Below are positions 1-8,403 of a stretch of DNA of 64,000 nt, piece after piece. The stretch is from an uncultured Acidimicrobiales bacterium (GTDB lineage Bacteria; Actinomycetota; Acidimicrobiia; Acidimicrobiales; CADCTF01): contig CADCTF010000068.1 of assembly GCA_902805655.1 (NCBI GenBank), forward strand, positions 1 through 64,000. Direction: 5' to 3'. Every line of letters starts with the position of its first letter. Position 1 is the first letter of the stretch. Position numbers and translations under genes: made by a program. The notes under the pieces were generated by a model that saw only the letters and a program-made list of their open reading frames with translations, did not search any database and was not told the DNA's origin.

Positions 1-1
1 G

Positions 2-364
2 GACCAGGTGGTCTCGTGCGACGTGGCCCGGGACGACACGTCGATCCTGATCGTCATCGAGTCGGGATACGGCAAGCGCACGCAGCTCGACCGGTTCAAC
101 CGCCAGACCCGGGGCGGCCAGGGCGTGCGAGGCATCAAGCTCACCGCCCGCAAGGGCTATGTGGTTGCAGCCTTCATGGTGGGCCTGGATGACGAGATCT
201 TCCTCGTCTCGTCGGGCGGCGTCACGGTCCGCATCCCGGTGCGGGGCATCAGCTCGCAGGGGCGCGATGCCACCGGGGTCAAGGTCATGAACCTCGACAA
301 CGGCTCCACGGTCGCCTCGGCCACGCCGATCCTGACGCTCGACGAAGAGCTGGCCGGGCTCTGA
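2..364 (+). CDS. gyrA: DNA gyrase subunit A, C-terminal part (5' truncated by window edge)
   Basis: Last ~120 residues of the GyrA C-terminal beta-pinwheel, which wraps DNA and gives gyrase its negative-supercoiling activity. The frame is open from the first bases of the window, so the start lies upstream. Visible features are the repeated GYGKRT-type blade segment, a GyrA-box-like stretch (QTRGGQGVRG, about residues 30-40 of the piece), and the conserved ending VMNLDNGSTV followed by an acidic tail. In many actinobacteria gyrA is followed by a DUF3566 membrane protein and then tRNA-Ile and tRNA-Ala; here tRNA-Ile follows but the intervening gene is TadE-like. Confidence 0.93.
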   Translation, partial: DQVVSCDVARDDTSILIVIESGYGKRTQLDRFNRQTRGGQGVRGIKLTARKGYVVAAFMVGLDDEIFLVSSGGVTVRIPVRGISSQGRDATGVKVMNLDNGSTVASATPILTLDEELAGL

Positions 365-440
365 CGCTCACCAGCCGGCTCTGCCCCCTGCGTCCTCTCA
401 CTTCCTCCTCCACTGCTCGCACCATCCGGAGGAACCCGCC

Positions 441-827
441 ATGCCGCAACGCCCTGTTCGATGGCGTCGCCATCACCGACCACACCCGTGCCGGCAGCCC
501 CGTCTCGACCACGGGCAGGCAATGCCGCTGCTGGTGCTCGTCGTGCTCGTGGCTTGCCTGACCGTCCTCGGCATCGCTCGCATCGGAGCCGTGGCCGTGA
601 GCCGGGCCGAAGCCCGCACGGCGGCCGACGCCGCCGCCCTGGCCGGCGCATCCGCGGGTCGAGTCGAGGCGGACAATGCCGCCATCGCCAACGGTGCCCG
701 CCTGGTCGACTTCACCCAGGACGGCGACGAGGTGGAGGTGGAGGTACGGAACGACCGGGCGACCGCCCGCGCCCGAGCCCGGAGCGCAGCGAGCGGGCCG
801 AGCAGTCCACCCACGCAGTTGCACTAA
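441..827 (+). CDS. TadE/TadG-like small membrane protein
   Basis: 128-residue protein. A basic N-terminus (about residues 1-25) is followed by GQAMPLLVLVVLVACLTVLG, one hydrophobic helix, and then an Ala-rich stretch typical of actinobacterial TadE-like proteins (AEARTAADAAALAGA). The family (Rv3654c-like) is tied to Flp/Tad pilus-like secretion gene neighbourhoods and is probably exported and membrane-anchored. No other tad gene is present, so the protein is an orphan here. The ATG at 441 is preceded by GGAGG at good spacing. The C-terminal 25 residues are low complexity. The family assignment rests on the hydrophobic and Ala-rich pattern, so function is tentative. Confidence 0.7.
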   Translation: MPQRPVRWRRHHRPHPCRQPRLDHGQAMPLLVLVVLVACLTVLGIARIGAVAVSRAEARTAADAAALAGASAGRVEADNAAIANGARLVDFTQDGDEVEVEVRNDRATARARARSAASGPSSPPTQLH

Positions 828-841
828 CCTGACCCGCTCCT

Positions 842-918
842 GGGGCTATAGCTCAGTCGGTTAGAGCGCAGCACTGATAATGCTGAGGTCGAAGGTTCGA
901 TTCCTTCTAGCCCCACCA
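842..918 (+). tRNA. tRNA-Ile (anticodon GAT)
   Basis: Cloverleaf is readable. The acceptor stem GGGGCTA pairs with TAGCCCC, the T-loop contains GGTTCGATTCC, and the anticodon GAT lies at 876-878 in the loop CTGATAA between CAGCA/TGCTG-type arms. The discriminator is A915 and CCA is encoded at 916-918. Its place shortly downstream of gyrA is the common actinobacterial arrangement. Confidence 0.97.
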
Positions 919-1085
919 TGCGGGCGCCGGTGGGGCTGCCTCGCCCGTGTGCGGTCCGTGCGTGAGCGGCCATTCGGCACGGTGGGAGCCATCGCCCGGA
1001 CGTCCACATAGGCGTGAGCCTGGCGATAGGTTGCTGCGAGCTGCACGCAGAAAGGCGGGCGGCAGGGCAGAGGAGAAGCGAAGTC

Positions 1086-2618
1086 ATGGGACGAAGCGGC
1101 ATGGGATCGGGCCGGTCGAGTGAGCTCAACGTCCTCAGCGAGCAGCTCGAGGCAGGAGCCCTCTCGCGCCGCCAGTTCGTGGTGCGCGCCCTCGCGCTCG
1201 GCTTGTCCGCCACGGCCGCGGGCACGTTGCTCGCAGCATGCGGGGGCGGCGAGTCGAGCTCAGGAACCGGAGGCTCCTCAGGAGGAAAGGCGCTGAACGG
1301 GACCGTTCAGATCCTGGTCGGCTACTTCGGCACGGGCAACCAACCAGCCCAGGCACAGGTGCAGGAGGCGCTGGCCACCGCCTACACCCAGCTCCACGCG
1401 GGCGTGAAGATCGAGTTCTTGCGGGTTCCGTCGTCGAGTGATGCCCAGACCAAGCTCGTGGCGTTGAGCGCAGCCGGCGCACCGCCTGACCTCGTCATGC
1501 CCACCGGCATCTACGGCACGTCACTCTTCCTGGACGAGGAGATCTGGCTCAACCTCGAGGACCTGCTCAAGCGCGACGGTCTCACGCTTGACGCCTACAG
1601 CCCGGTCACGGCCGTGGCGACCCACCAGCCGAACTACTACGGCACGTCAGCCACCGGAGTGGTCGGTCTACCGGTGGGGCTGAACACCCATGCAATCGCC
1701 TACAACCCGGCGTTGTTCTCGGCGGCGGGCCTGCCCATGCCCCCGACGTCGTGGACCGACGCGAGCTGGACCTACGAGGGAGCGTTCCTCAACGCGGCCA
1801 AGGCCCTGACGCTCGACGGCCGAGGGCGCCATCCCGGAGACGCCGGATTCGATCCTTCGACCGTCCGGCAGTTCGGGCTGGGCCACTTCTTCCGGGAGAC
1901 CCTCTTCTTCGCCTTCGGCGGGAAGTACTACGACCCAGGCACGAGAAAGGCGACGATGGCCAGCGCGGGAGGCACCGCCGGTCTCCAGTTCGCGTCGGAC
2001 CTGGTGAACCTCCACCGCGTCCAGCCGTCCCGGACGGTTGCCGCCAGCCTCGGCGCCGGGGGTGGGCAGGGGAACGAAGAGCTGTTCATGTGGAAGAACG
2101 GTCAGCTGGCGATGATCGACATGGGAACGTCGGACATCTCCTCCTACGGCACCGGTACCCCGTTCGAGTTCTCTCTGGCGGCCATGCCCGCAGGTCCTGC
2201 TCGGCGCTTCAACTTCCTGAACTTGGACGTCGGCGCAGTCGTGAAGGCCAGCAAGAACACCGACCTGGCGTGGGAGGTGCTCAAGTACTTCTCGTTGGAC
2301 CCGGCCGCCTCCAAGCGCCTCGCCTTCGACAGCTACAACGAGATCCCCGCGCTCAAGCAGAACACGGAGGCGTTCTCCACCGGCGTTCGGGCGTCCCTTC
2401 CCAAGGCCGACCCGAAGGTGTGGATCGACGGCTTCGAGTTCGCGGGAGCGGACAACGAGGCCTGGTTCCCTGCGTTCGCCGAGGTGAACAGCCTCGTCGG
2501 CAAGGCCTTCGACTCGATCGTCGACGGGAGGCCGGCCGCCAGCGTCCTGCCACAGCTCCAGGGCACGGCGCAGACGGAGATCGACAAGTGGTTCAGCAGT
2601 CACCAGCTGCCCCGCTGA
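1086..2618 (+). CDS. ABC transporter substrate-binding lipoprotein (family 1, sugar)
   Basis: 510-residue extracellular solute-binding protein of the carbohydrate (CUT1) type and first gene of a four-gene transporter operon. The N-terminus has a twin-arginine-like SRRQF motif, a hydrophobic stretch and the lipobox LAAC (about residue 50), so it is probably a Tat-exported lipoprotein. The mature part has the family-1 layout, including a GAPPDLVM hinge segment and a C-terminal EVNSLVGKAFDSIV helix. The ATG at 1086 is chosen over an in-frame GTG at 1014 because AGGAGAAG (1071-1078) precedes it at good spacing. The sugar cannot be told from the sequence. The next permease follows within 50 bases. 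Confidence 0.9.
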   Translation: MGRSGMGSGRSSELNVLSEQLEAGALSRRQFVVRALALGLSATAAGTLLAACGGGESSSGTGGSSGGKALNGTVQILVGYFGTGNQPAQAQVQEALATAYTQLHAGVKIEFLRVPSSSDAQTKLVALSAAGAPPDLVMPTGIYGTSLFLDEEIWLNLEDLLKRDGLTLDAYSPVTAVATHQPNYYGTSATGVVGLPVGLNTHAIAYNPALFSAAGLPMPPTSWTDASWTYEGAFLNAAKALTLDGRGRHPGDAGFDPSTVRQFGLGHFFRETLFFAFGGKYYDPGTRKATMASAGGTAGLQFASDLVNLHRVQPSRTVAASLGAGGGQGNEELFMWKNGQLAMIDMGTSDISSYGTGTPFEFSLAAMPAGPARRFNFLNLDVGAVVKASKNTDLAWEVLKYFSLDPAASKRLAFDSYNEIPALKQNTEAFSTGVRASLPKADPKVWIDGFEFAGADNEAWFPAFAEVNSLVGKAFDSIVDGRPAASVLPQLQGTAQTEIDKWFSSHQLPR

Positions 2619-2665
2619 CGAAGTCGGATGGCCGTCGGAGGGATCCCCTCCGGAGCCGGAACACG

Positions 2666-3553
2666 ATGGTGGCGTGGGGATTCCTCTCCCCGTGGGCCCT
2701 GGGCTTCGTGATGTTCGTGCTGGGCCCCATGGTGCTGTCGCTGGTGGTGTCGTTCACCGACTACCCCATCCTGCGGCCCTCCGAGACGCGCTTCGTCGGC
2801 CTCGAGAACTACCAGGCCGCTTGGAACGACGAGCTCCTGCGCCACTCGCTGGCGGTGACGTTGCTGTACACCGCCATCGCCGTACCGGCAGATCTCGTGG
2901 TGGGCCTGGTGCTCGCACTGATCCTGAACATGCGGGCGCGCGGCGTGGCGGTCTTCCGCACGATCTTCTTCCTGCCGATCATGATCAGCGGTGCCGGTGG
3001 TGCGTCGGTGGCAGTCGCGTTGTTGTGGGCGTTCGTGTTCCAGCCCCGCTTCGGTCTGCTCAACGCCGTGCTCGGCCTGGTGAACCTGCCGCCACAGCTG
3101 TGGGTCGCGTCCACGACACAGGTGATCCCGTCTCTGGCCCTCATGAGCCTGTGGAGCGTCGGCCGGTCGATGCTGGTCTACCTGGCCGGCCTCCAAGCTC
3201 TCCCCGGTGAGGTGATGCTCGCCGCTCAGGTCGACGGGGCGAGCAGCTTGAGGCGGTTCTGGCAGATCACGCTGCCCCTGTTGACCCCCATGGTGCTGTT
3301 CAACCTCATCCTCGGGCTGATCGGCGCCATGCAGACCTTCACACAGGCCTACGTGATCACCCAGGGTGGACCTCGTGACGCCAGCCTCTTCTACCTGATC
3401 TACCTGTACAGGAACGCGTTCACGTACCTCGAGACGGGCTACGCCTCGGCGATGGCGTGGATCTTGTTCGCGTTGACCTTGCTGCTCACGCTCATAATCT
3501 TCCGCACGGCCCGCAAGTGGGTGTTCTACGCGGCCGAACCGCCCGAACGATGA
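2666..3553 (+). CDS. Sugar ABC transporter permease (CUT1, MalF/UgpA type)
   Basis: 295-residue inner-membrane permease with six predicted helices and the binding-protein-dependent transport signature near the C-terminal third (EVMLAAQVDGASSLRRFWQI), the EAA-loop that contacts the ATPase. It begins with TM1 almost immediately (FLSPWALGFVMFVLGPMVLS). The ATG at 2666 is the first good ATG; a few residues of basic sequence upstream could belong to the protein if a non-ATG start is used. Its stop overlaps the start of the next permease (ATGA at 3550-3553), so the two are translationally coupled. It pairs with that second permease to form the membrane channel. Confidence 0.9.
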   Translation: MVAWGFLSPWALGFVMFVLGPMVLSLVVSFTDYPILRPSETRFVGLENYQAAWNDELLRHSLAVTLLYTAIAVPADLVVGLVLALILNMRARGVAVFRTIFFLPIMISGAGGASVAVALLWAFVFQPRFGLLNAVLGLVNLPPQLWVASTTQVIPSLALMSLWSVGRSMLVYLAGLQALPGEVMLAAQVDGASSLRRFWQITLPLLTPMVLFNLILGLIGAMQTFTQAYVITQGGPRDASLFYLIYLYRNAFTYLETGYASAMAWILFALTLLLTLIIFRTARKWVFYAAEPPER

Positions 3554-4404
3554 TGCTGCGGACCCACACCATCCGCGCCTCGGCGAACACCAGCACCGCC
3601 ATCGTCTGGGGCGTGTCGCTCGCCGGCAGCGCGTTCATCATCGTTCCGATCGTGTTCATGGTGGGCACCGCCCTGAAGAGCGACGCGGCGGTGCTCTCGG
3701 TTCCCATCGAGCTGATCCCGAAGGACCCCAAGCTCTCGAACTTCTCGACGGCCACCCGGCTGATCCCCTTCTGGCGGCAGATGGCCAACTCCACCCTGGT
3801 GGCGGGGCTGGGAGCGATCGGCACCGTGCTCTCGGCGTCCATGGCCGCCTACGCACTCGCCCGGCTGAAGGTGCGAGGGATGCGCGCCGTCTTCACGATC
3901 ATCCTGGTCACGATCCTGTTGCCGTCGCAGGTGCTGCTCGTGAGCCAGTTCCTGATCTTCAAGGGGCTCGGCTGGTACGGCACCTATCTGCCGCTCATCG
4001 TTCCGTCGTTCCTGGGTGGTGGGACGTTCAACATCTTCCTGCTCCGCCAGTACTTCCTCACCCTTCCGCGGGAGCTCGAGCAGGCGGCGATGCTGGACGG
4101 CGCCGGCCCCCTCCGCACCTTCTTCCAGGTCGTGCTGCCGCAGGCCGCGCCCGCCCTCGCCGCAGTAGGGGTGCTCGACTTCGTCTCGAAGTGGAACGAC
4201 TTCCTTGGCCCACTCATCTACCTGAACGAGACGAGTGACTACACGCTCCCGCTGGGCCTGGCCGCCTTCCAAGGCGTCTACAACACGGCCTGGAACTACC
4301 TCATGGCTGCTTCGCTCCTGAGCGTGCTGCCCTGTGTCGTGCTCTTCCTCGTCGCCCAGCGATGGGTGGTGCGCGGGTTCGCCGTCACCACCACCAAGGG
4401 CTGA
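3550..4404 (+). CDS. Sugar ABC transporter permease (CUT1, MalG/UgpE type)
   Basis: 284-residue inner-membrane permease, second half of the CUT1 channel. It has an N-terminal helix around residues 15-40, further helices, and the EAA-type loop ELEQAAMLDGAGPLRTFFQV in the C-terminal third. MalG-type proteins of this class are 270-300 residues, so it is full length. The start ATG overlaps the preceding stop (ATGA), which fixes the start. The ATPase gene begins 16 bases downstream, so the operon carries its own energy subunit. Confidence 0.9.
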   Translation: MMLRTHTIRASANTSTAIVWGVSLAGSAFIIVPIVFMVGTALKSDAAVLSVPIELIPKDPKLSNFSTATRLIPFWRQMANSTLVAGLGAIGTVLSASMAAYALARLKVRGMRAVFTIILVTILLPSQVLLVSQFLIFKGLGWYGTYLPLIVPSFLGGGTFNIFLLRQYFLTLPRELEQAAMLDGAGPLRTFFQVVLPQAAPALAAVGVLDFVSKWNDFLGPLIYLNETSDYTLPLGLAAFQGVYNTAWNYLMAASLLSVLPCVVLFLVAQRWVVRGFAVTTTKG

Positions 4405-4419
4405 ACGGAGCCATCGTCG

Positions 4420-5541
4420 ATGCCGGATCTCGTCTGTTCACACCTCGTCAAGCACTACCGGGACGTCGTGGCCGTCGACGACCTCTCCCTCCAGGTGGCC
4501 GATGGGGAGTTCCTGGTGCTCCTCGGCGCGTCGGGCTCCGGCAAGTCGACGGTCCTCCGGATGGTTGCCGGCATCGAAGCACCGGACGACGGGGAGATCG
4601 TGCTGGGCGGTCGACGGGTGGACGAGCTGCTGCCTCGGGACCGGGACGTGGCCATGGTGTTCCAGTCGTACGCCCTCTACGCCCACATGTCCGTCCGGAA
4701 CAACATCGCCTTCCCCCTCCGTTGTGCCAAGGTCCCGCGGTCGGAGATCGCGTCCCGAGTAGCCGAAGTGGCCGAGATGCTCTCCATCACCGATCTGCTC
4801 GATCGGCGGCCGGGCCAGCTGTCCGGCGGCCAGCAGCAACGGGTGGCCCTGGGCCGGGCCATCGTCCGTCGCCCGGCGCTGTTCCTGATGGACGAGCCGC
4901 TCTCGAACCTCGACGCCAAGCTCCGAGCCCGAACCCGCATCGAGCTGGCCCGTCTGCATCGGCGCCTGGGCGCCACGACCATGTACGTGACCCACGACCA
5001 GGTCGAAGCGTTGACGATGGGTGACCGGATTGCAGTGCTCGACGGAGGTCTGCTCCACCAGCTGGCCACACCGGAGGAGCTCTACGAGCACCCGGCCGAT
5101 CTCGTGGTGGCCGAGTTCGTCGGGTCGCCCCCGATGAACCTGTTGTCGGCCGAAGCCACCGTCAGCGACGGACGGCTGATCGTCGTGGCCGACGGCTTCC
5201 GCATCGACGTCCCCGTGGCCGAGCTGCACCCTCGCCTGGCCGGAGGCCTGGATCGGCTCCCGGGGGCGGTGCTCGTAGGAGCCCGACCGGAGTACGTCGC
5301 CCCGCTCTCCGCCGAAGACCCGAGCTTCGCGGTGCGCGGCCGGATCGAGCGCGTGGAGCTGCTCGGGAGCGAGCGCGTCGTCTGGGTGGACCTGGCAGCG
5401 TCCCCGGATCGGCCGTGGGCGGCACGAGTTCCCACGGCCAGCCCTCCGGCAGAAGGACGTGCGGTCTCGCTGAGGGTGAACCCGGCGGGCCTCCGCCTGT
5501 TCGCGTCGACGACCGGCCGAGCGATCGGCGCTCGACCCTGA
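4420..5541 (+). CDS. Sugar ABC transporter ATP-binding protein (MsmX/UgpC type)
   Basis: 373-residue cytoplasmic ATPase. It has Walker A GASGSGKST (about residues 36-44), Q-loop FQSYALYAHM, signature LSGGQQQRVALGRA, Walker B LFLMDEPLSNLDAK and switch histidine in YVTHDQVEAL. A C-terminal regulatory TOBE-like region occupies about residues 240-373. This is the usual length and layout of ATPases serving CUT1 importers. It closes the operon with the binding protein and two permeases; such ATPases can be shared between transporters. The ATG at 4420 follows a GGAG-containing leader. Confidence 0.93.
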   Translation: MPDLVCSHLVKHYRDVVAVDDLSLQVADGEFLVLLGASGSGKSTVLRMVAGIEAPDDGEIVLGGRRVDELLPRDRDVAMVFQSYALYAHMSVRNNIAFPLRCAKVPRSEIASRVAEVAEMLSITDLLDRRPGQLSGGQQQRVALGRAIVRRPALFLMDEPLSNLDAKLRARTRIELARLHRRLGATTMYVTHDQVEALTMGDRIAVLDGGLLHQLATPEELYEHPADLVVAEFVGSPPMNLLSAEATVSDGRLIVVADGFRIDVPVAELHPRLAGGLDRLPGAVLVGARPEYVAPLSAEDPSFAVRGRIERVELLGSERVVWVDLAASPDRPWAARVPTASPPAEGRAVSLRVNPAGLRLFASTTGRAIGARP

Positions 5542-5616
5542 AGTGCACCCAGTAGCGTCGCCCGCAGTGATGATGCCGCTCGACCGTTCGACCGCTCGAC
5601 CGCCCGTGGCCGCCTC

Positions 5617-5754
5617 GTGAGAGCCCTCCGGCGTGCCGCTGCCGCCATCGTCACCGCGGGCATCATCGCCGGTGCCCTCCGGCTGCGCGGGACAGGAGGC
5701 GTGCCCCCCCAACAGGGCGGATGGCGCGAGCTCAGCGGGCCGGACCTCCGTTAG
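5617..5754 (+). CDS. Small 45-residue reading frame upstream of the dehydrogenase-like gene
   Basis: GTG-initiated 45-codon frame whose TAG stop (5752-5754) directly abuts the GTG start of the next gene at 5755. It encodes a basic N-terminus (MRALRR), an Ala/Ile-rich stretch of about 16 residues (AAAAIVTAGIIAGALRL) that could be one short membrane helix, and a polar tail ending GGWRELSGPDLR. No family is recognised. The exact stop/start junction suggests translational coupling or a leader peptide, but the frame is short and the GC content makes chance open frames common. Confidence 0.4.
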   Translation: MRALRRAAAAIVTAGIIAGALRLRGTGGVPPQQGGWRELSGPDLR

Positions 5755-6747
5755 GTGAGGGCCGTCCTCTACGGGCCTGGAGCAGTCGGCATCCGGGCCG
5801 CCCGCCAGCTGCATGGTGCAGAGGGCCTTGTCCGTCTCACGGTTGCCGCACGAAATGAAGCCCGCGCCCGGGAGGTGTCGGCCTCCCTGGGGTCTCGCTC
5901 CTCCGGCGGGCCGTGGTCGAGTGCGCTCCTGGGCTCGGCCGACGTGGTCGTTCTGGCCACCCCGACCGGGCATCGGAGCCTCGCCGAGGCTGCGCTTGCC
6001 CAAGGGGTCCACGTCGTGTCGGTCACCGATGACGTGGACGAGGTGCGGGCGCTGCTCCAGCTCGACCTGGAGGCACGCGAGCGCGGCCTCTCCGTGGTCA
6101 TCGGTGCGGGCTTGGCGCCCGGCTTGTCGTGCGTCTTGGCGCGTCACGCCGCGGCCGACTTCTCATGTGTCGAGGAGGTGCACGTGGCCAAGGTGGGCAC
6201 GGCCGGCAAGGCGTGCGCCCGTCAGCACCATCGAGCACTGGCCGGCGAGGCGATCGACTGGCGCGACGGCGCGTGGTCGAGGAAGACGGGCGGATCCGGC
6301 CGGGAGCTGTGCTGGTTCCCCGATCCGATCGGGGGCCTCGACTGCTACCGGGCCGCTCTGCCGGACGCGCTGCTGCTCACCCCGGCCTTCCCCGACGTCG
6401 AGCGGGTCACCGCCCGAGTGGCTGCGCCCCGTCGCGACCGCCTCACCGCCCGCCTGCCGATGCTGCGTCCCTCCGGCCGCGAGGGTGCCATCGGAGCCGT
6501 ACGGGTCGAGGTGCGCGGCCGCCGAGGCACGGCGCACGACGTTCGGGTGCTGGGCGCCCTCGACCGCCCTGGCTCGGCCGCCGGCGCAGTCGCCGCCCAG
6601 GCCGCCTCGTGGGCGGTGGCCGGCCGGTTCTCGAGGCCCGGCGCCGCCGGCCTGGCCGAGCTGGTGACGGACACCGCGCCCTTCCTGCGCGAGCTGGCCG
6701 AGCGGGGTGTGCGGGCCGCCCTGTTCGAAGGCCACGGCGCCCGCTAG
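5755..6747 (+). CDS. Saccharopine-dehydrogenase-like NAD(P)-binding protein
   Basis: 330-residue cytoplasmic protein. The N-terminal Rossmann fold starts at residue 3 with VLYGPGAVGIRAARQL (GxGxxG-type loop) and continues with SADVVVLATPTGHRS. This is the pattern of saccharopine dehydrogenase / Gfo-like oxidoreductases that handle a substrate through a C-terminal alpha/beta domain. The substrate is not identifiable. The GTG start at 5755 immediately follows the stop of a 45-codon frame. The SDR gene on the other strand converges 18 bases downstream. Confidence 0.72.
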   Translation: MRAVLYGPGAVGIRAARQLHGAEGLVRLTVAARNEARAREVSASLGSRSSGGPWSSALLGSADVVVLATPTGHRSLAEAALAQGVHVVSVTDDVDEVRALLQLDLEARERGLSVVIGAGLAPGLSCVLARHAAADFSCVEEVHVAKVGTAGKACARQHHRALAGEAIDWRDGAWSRKTGGSGRELCWFPDPIGGLDCYRAALPDALLLTPAFPDVERVTARVAAPRRDRLTARLPMLRPSGREGAIGAVRVEVRGRRGTAHDVRVLGALDRPGSAAGAVAAQAASWAVAGRFSRPGAAGLAELVTDTAPFLRELAERGVRAALFEGHGAR

Positions 6748-6765
6748 CTCCCCGGCTCGCAGGCC

Positions 6766-7530
6766 TCAGCTCTCGGAGACCTCCTGTTCGAGAGCTCCGT
6801 CCATCACGACCGTCGTGCCGCTCATGTACGCCGCCTCCGGCGAGCACAGATAGGCGACGAGGCCGGCGACCTCCTCAGGGGTGCCGAACCGGCGGGCGGG
6901 GATGCCGGCTTCTACCTGCTTCCGCTCGTCGTCGTCCTGCGTGACCTCCGCGTTCATGGCCGTGGCGATTGCCCCCGGCGCCACGGCCACCACACGAATG
7001 CCGTGCGGGGCGAGCTCACGACCCAGGCACTTCGTGAGCATGCCGGCGCCGGCCTTGGCTGCGCAGTACGCCGCGTAGCCGGGTCGGGTCGTGTGCTCGT
7101 GGACGCTGGTGATGTTGATGATCACACCGCCCCCGTGGGCCGCCTGGTGTCGGGCGGCTGCGGAGGCAACGAGGAACACCCCGTCGAGGTCGACGGACAG
7201 CTGTGAGCGCCAGCTGTCGAACTCCAGCTCGAGGAACGGCGTCTCCTGCTGCACGCCGGCGTTGTTGACCGCGATGGTGAGGGCGCCGAGCTCGTCGACG
7301 CAGCGCTGCACCATCGCCGCCACCTCATCCGGCGAGCTGACGTCCGCGATGACCGGGATGGCCCGACCCCCGGCGTTTCGGATCAGCTCGACCACACCGT
7401 CGGCCGAGCCCTCCGAGTGCCCGTTCACGGCTACGGCTGCGCCCTCGGCCGCCAGCCGAACCGCGATGGCGGCGCCGATGCCCGTGCCTCCACCGGTGAC
7501 GAGGGCGACCTGACCTGCGAGACGTTGCAT
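6766..7530 (-). CDS. Short-chain dehydrogenase/reductase (SDR)
   Basis: 254-residue classical SDR that oxidises or reduces an alcohol/ketone with NAD(P). It shows cofactor motif TGGGTGIG (about residues 13-20), NNAG, the catalytic Ser in ITSVHEH and catalytic YCAAK. The C-terminus ends in the common SGTTVVMDGA segment, so it is full length. It is the downstream member of a minus-strand pair, 19 bases after the enoyl-CoA hydratase gene, which suggests a hydroxyacyl/ketoacyl substrate. Glucose-1-dehydrogenase-like annotations are also possible. Confidence 0.88.
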   Translation of the reverse strand: MQRLAGQVALVTGGGTGIGAAIAVRLAAEGAAVAVNGHSEGSADGVVELIRNAGGRAIPVIADVSSPDEVAAMVQRCVDELGALTIAVNNAGVQQETPFLELEFDSWRSQLSVDLDGVFLVASAAARHQAAHGGGVIINITSVHEHTTRPGYAAYCAAKAGAGMLTKCLGRELAPHGIRVVAVAPGAIATAMNAEVTQDDDERKQVEAGIPARRFGTPEEVAGLVAYLCSPEAAYMSGTTVVMDGALEQEVSES

Positions 7531-7549
7531 GGACGCCGTCGTACCCGGC

Positions 7550-8329
7550 TCAGCTGAAGGTGAAGTTTCCGGCGCGCCGCTCGTTGACGGCTCGCATGCC
7601 CTCGCGAGCGTCCTCGGTCGCCGAGAGGCGGAGCTGCTCGGCGGCCTCGTGCTCGGTGGCCTCGCGCACCCGATCGGCCAGCCCCCGCCTCAGCGTGCGG
7701 GAGATGGATCGCACGGCCAGCGGAGCGTTGACGGCGATCTCCCCGGCCAGGGCGATCGATGCGTCGCGCACCTGGTCAGCGGGCACGCACCGGTCGGCCA
7801 GGCCGATGGCCACGGCTTCGTCTCCCTTGTAGCGCTTCGCCGTGAGCAGCACCTCGGCCGCTCGGGATGGGCCGATCACCTCGGGCACGGTGACGGAGAG
7901 GCCGAAGCCGGGGTGGATGCCGAGGGCGGCGAAGTTGGCGGAGAACCGAGCTTCGGGGCAGGTGACCCGAAGGGTCGCGACCATGGCCAGCCCGAGCCCA
8001 CCGCCGATGGCCGGCCCGTGCACGGCCGCCACGAAGGGCGTGGCCACGGCGCAGAGCCGGGCTGCGGCGGCGTACAGACGACCCGTGGAAGGCCCGCCTG
8101 CAGGCTCCCGTCGGCCGCCTTCCGACGCCGGGCCCCCGCCGAAGTTCGCTCCGGCGCAGAACGAGCGGCCCTCGGCGCACAGGACGGCCGCTCGCACCTC
8201 GCTTCCCGCATCGAACGCCTCCAGGGCGTCGGCGATGGCTTCGACCAGCTGGTAGGTGAGGAAGTTGTGCGGCGGCGTCTGCATCTCGATGATGCCGACG
8301 TTGCCTTCGACCTCGATGCCGATGCTCAT
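7550..8329 (-). CDS. Enoyl-CoA hydratase/isomerase family protein
   Basis: 259-residue crotonase-fold enzyme acting on acyl-CoA thioesters. Oxyanion-hole segments are visible as SFCAGANFGG (about residue 60) and PAIGGGLGLAM (about residue 110). The ATG at 8329 is preferred to one at 8359 because AAGGGGG lies a few bases upstream and the protein then begins MSIGIEVEGNVG, the normal family N-terminus. It is transcribed away from the CoA-transferase gene, from a 74-base divergent region holding a perfect 9-bp inverted repeat. It probably forms an operon with the SDR gene downstream. Confidence 0.88.
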   Translation of the reverse strand: MSIGIEVEGNVGIIEMQTPPHNFLTYQLVEAIADALEAFDAGSEVRAAVLCAEGRSFCAGANFGGGPASEGGRREPAGGPSTGRLYAAAARLCAVATPFVAAVHGPAIGGGLGLAMVATLRVTCPEARFSANFAALGIHPGFGLSVTVPEVIGPSRAAEVLLTAKRYKGDEAVAIGLADRCVPADQVRDASIALAGEIAVNAPLAVRSISRTLRRGLADRVREATEHEAAEQLRLSATEDAREGMRAVNERRAGNFTFS

Positions 8330-8355
8330 GACAAGACCCCCCTTGGTTGGCCGCA

Positions 8356-8383
8356 GCACCTTACGCGGGTGCCGGTAAGGTGC
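8356..8383. promoter_or_regulatory. Candidate operator: perfect 9-bp inverted repeat in divergent promoter
   Basis: Arms GCACCTTAC (8356-8364) and GTAAGGTGC (8375-8383) are exact reverse complements separated by 10 bases. The repeat lies in the short gap between the divergent enoyl-CoA hydratase (start 8329) and CoA-transferase (start 8404) genes. A two-fold symmetric site of this size in this place fits a dimeric repressor such as a TetR-family regulator of acyl-CoA genes. No regulator gene is adjacent, so the protein is unknown. Confidence 0.6.
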
Positions 8384-8403
8384 GCCGCCGAGGGGAGGCT
8401 GGC

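Noticed and set aside
824-1225. Minus-strand frame encoding a GIEPSTSALSVLRSNRLSYS-type peptide
   Set aside because: It is the antisense of tRNA-Ile; this peptide is a well-known artefact of translating tRNA genes.
1751-2665. Possible long N-terminal extension of the first permease
   Set aside because: In-frame open sequence overlaps the binding-protein gene in another frame and lacks any protein-like pattern; permease begins near 2666.
5578-5608. Short CTCGACCG-type tandem repeats as a regulatory array
   Set aside because: Only three imperfect 8-base copies in GC-rich DNA; too short to support a function.
4438-6147. 569-codon minus-strand open frame
   Set aside because: Antisense to the ABC ATPase and downstream genes; no recognisable motif.
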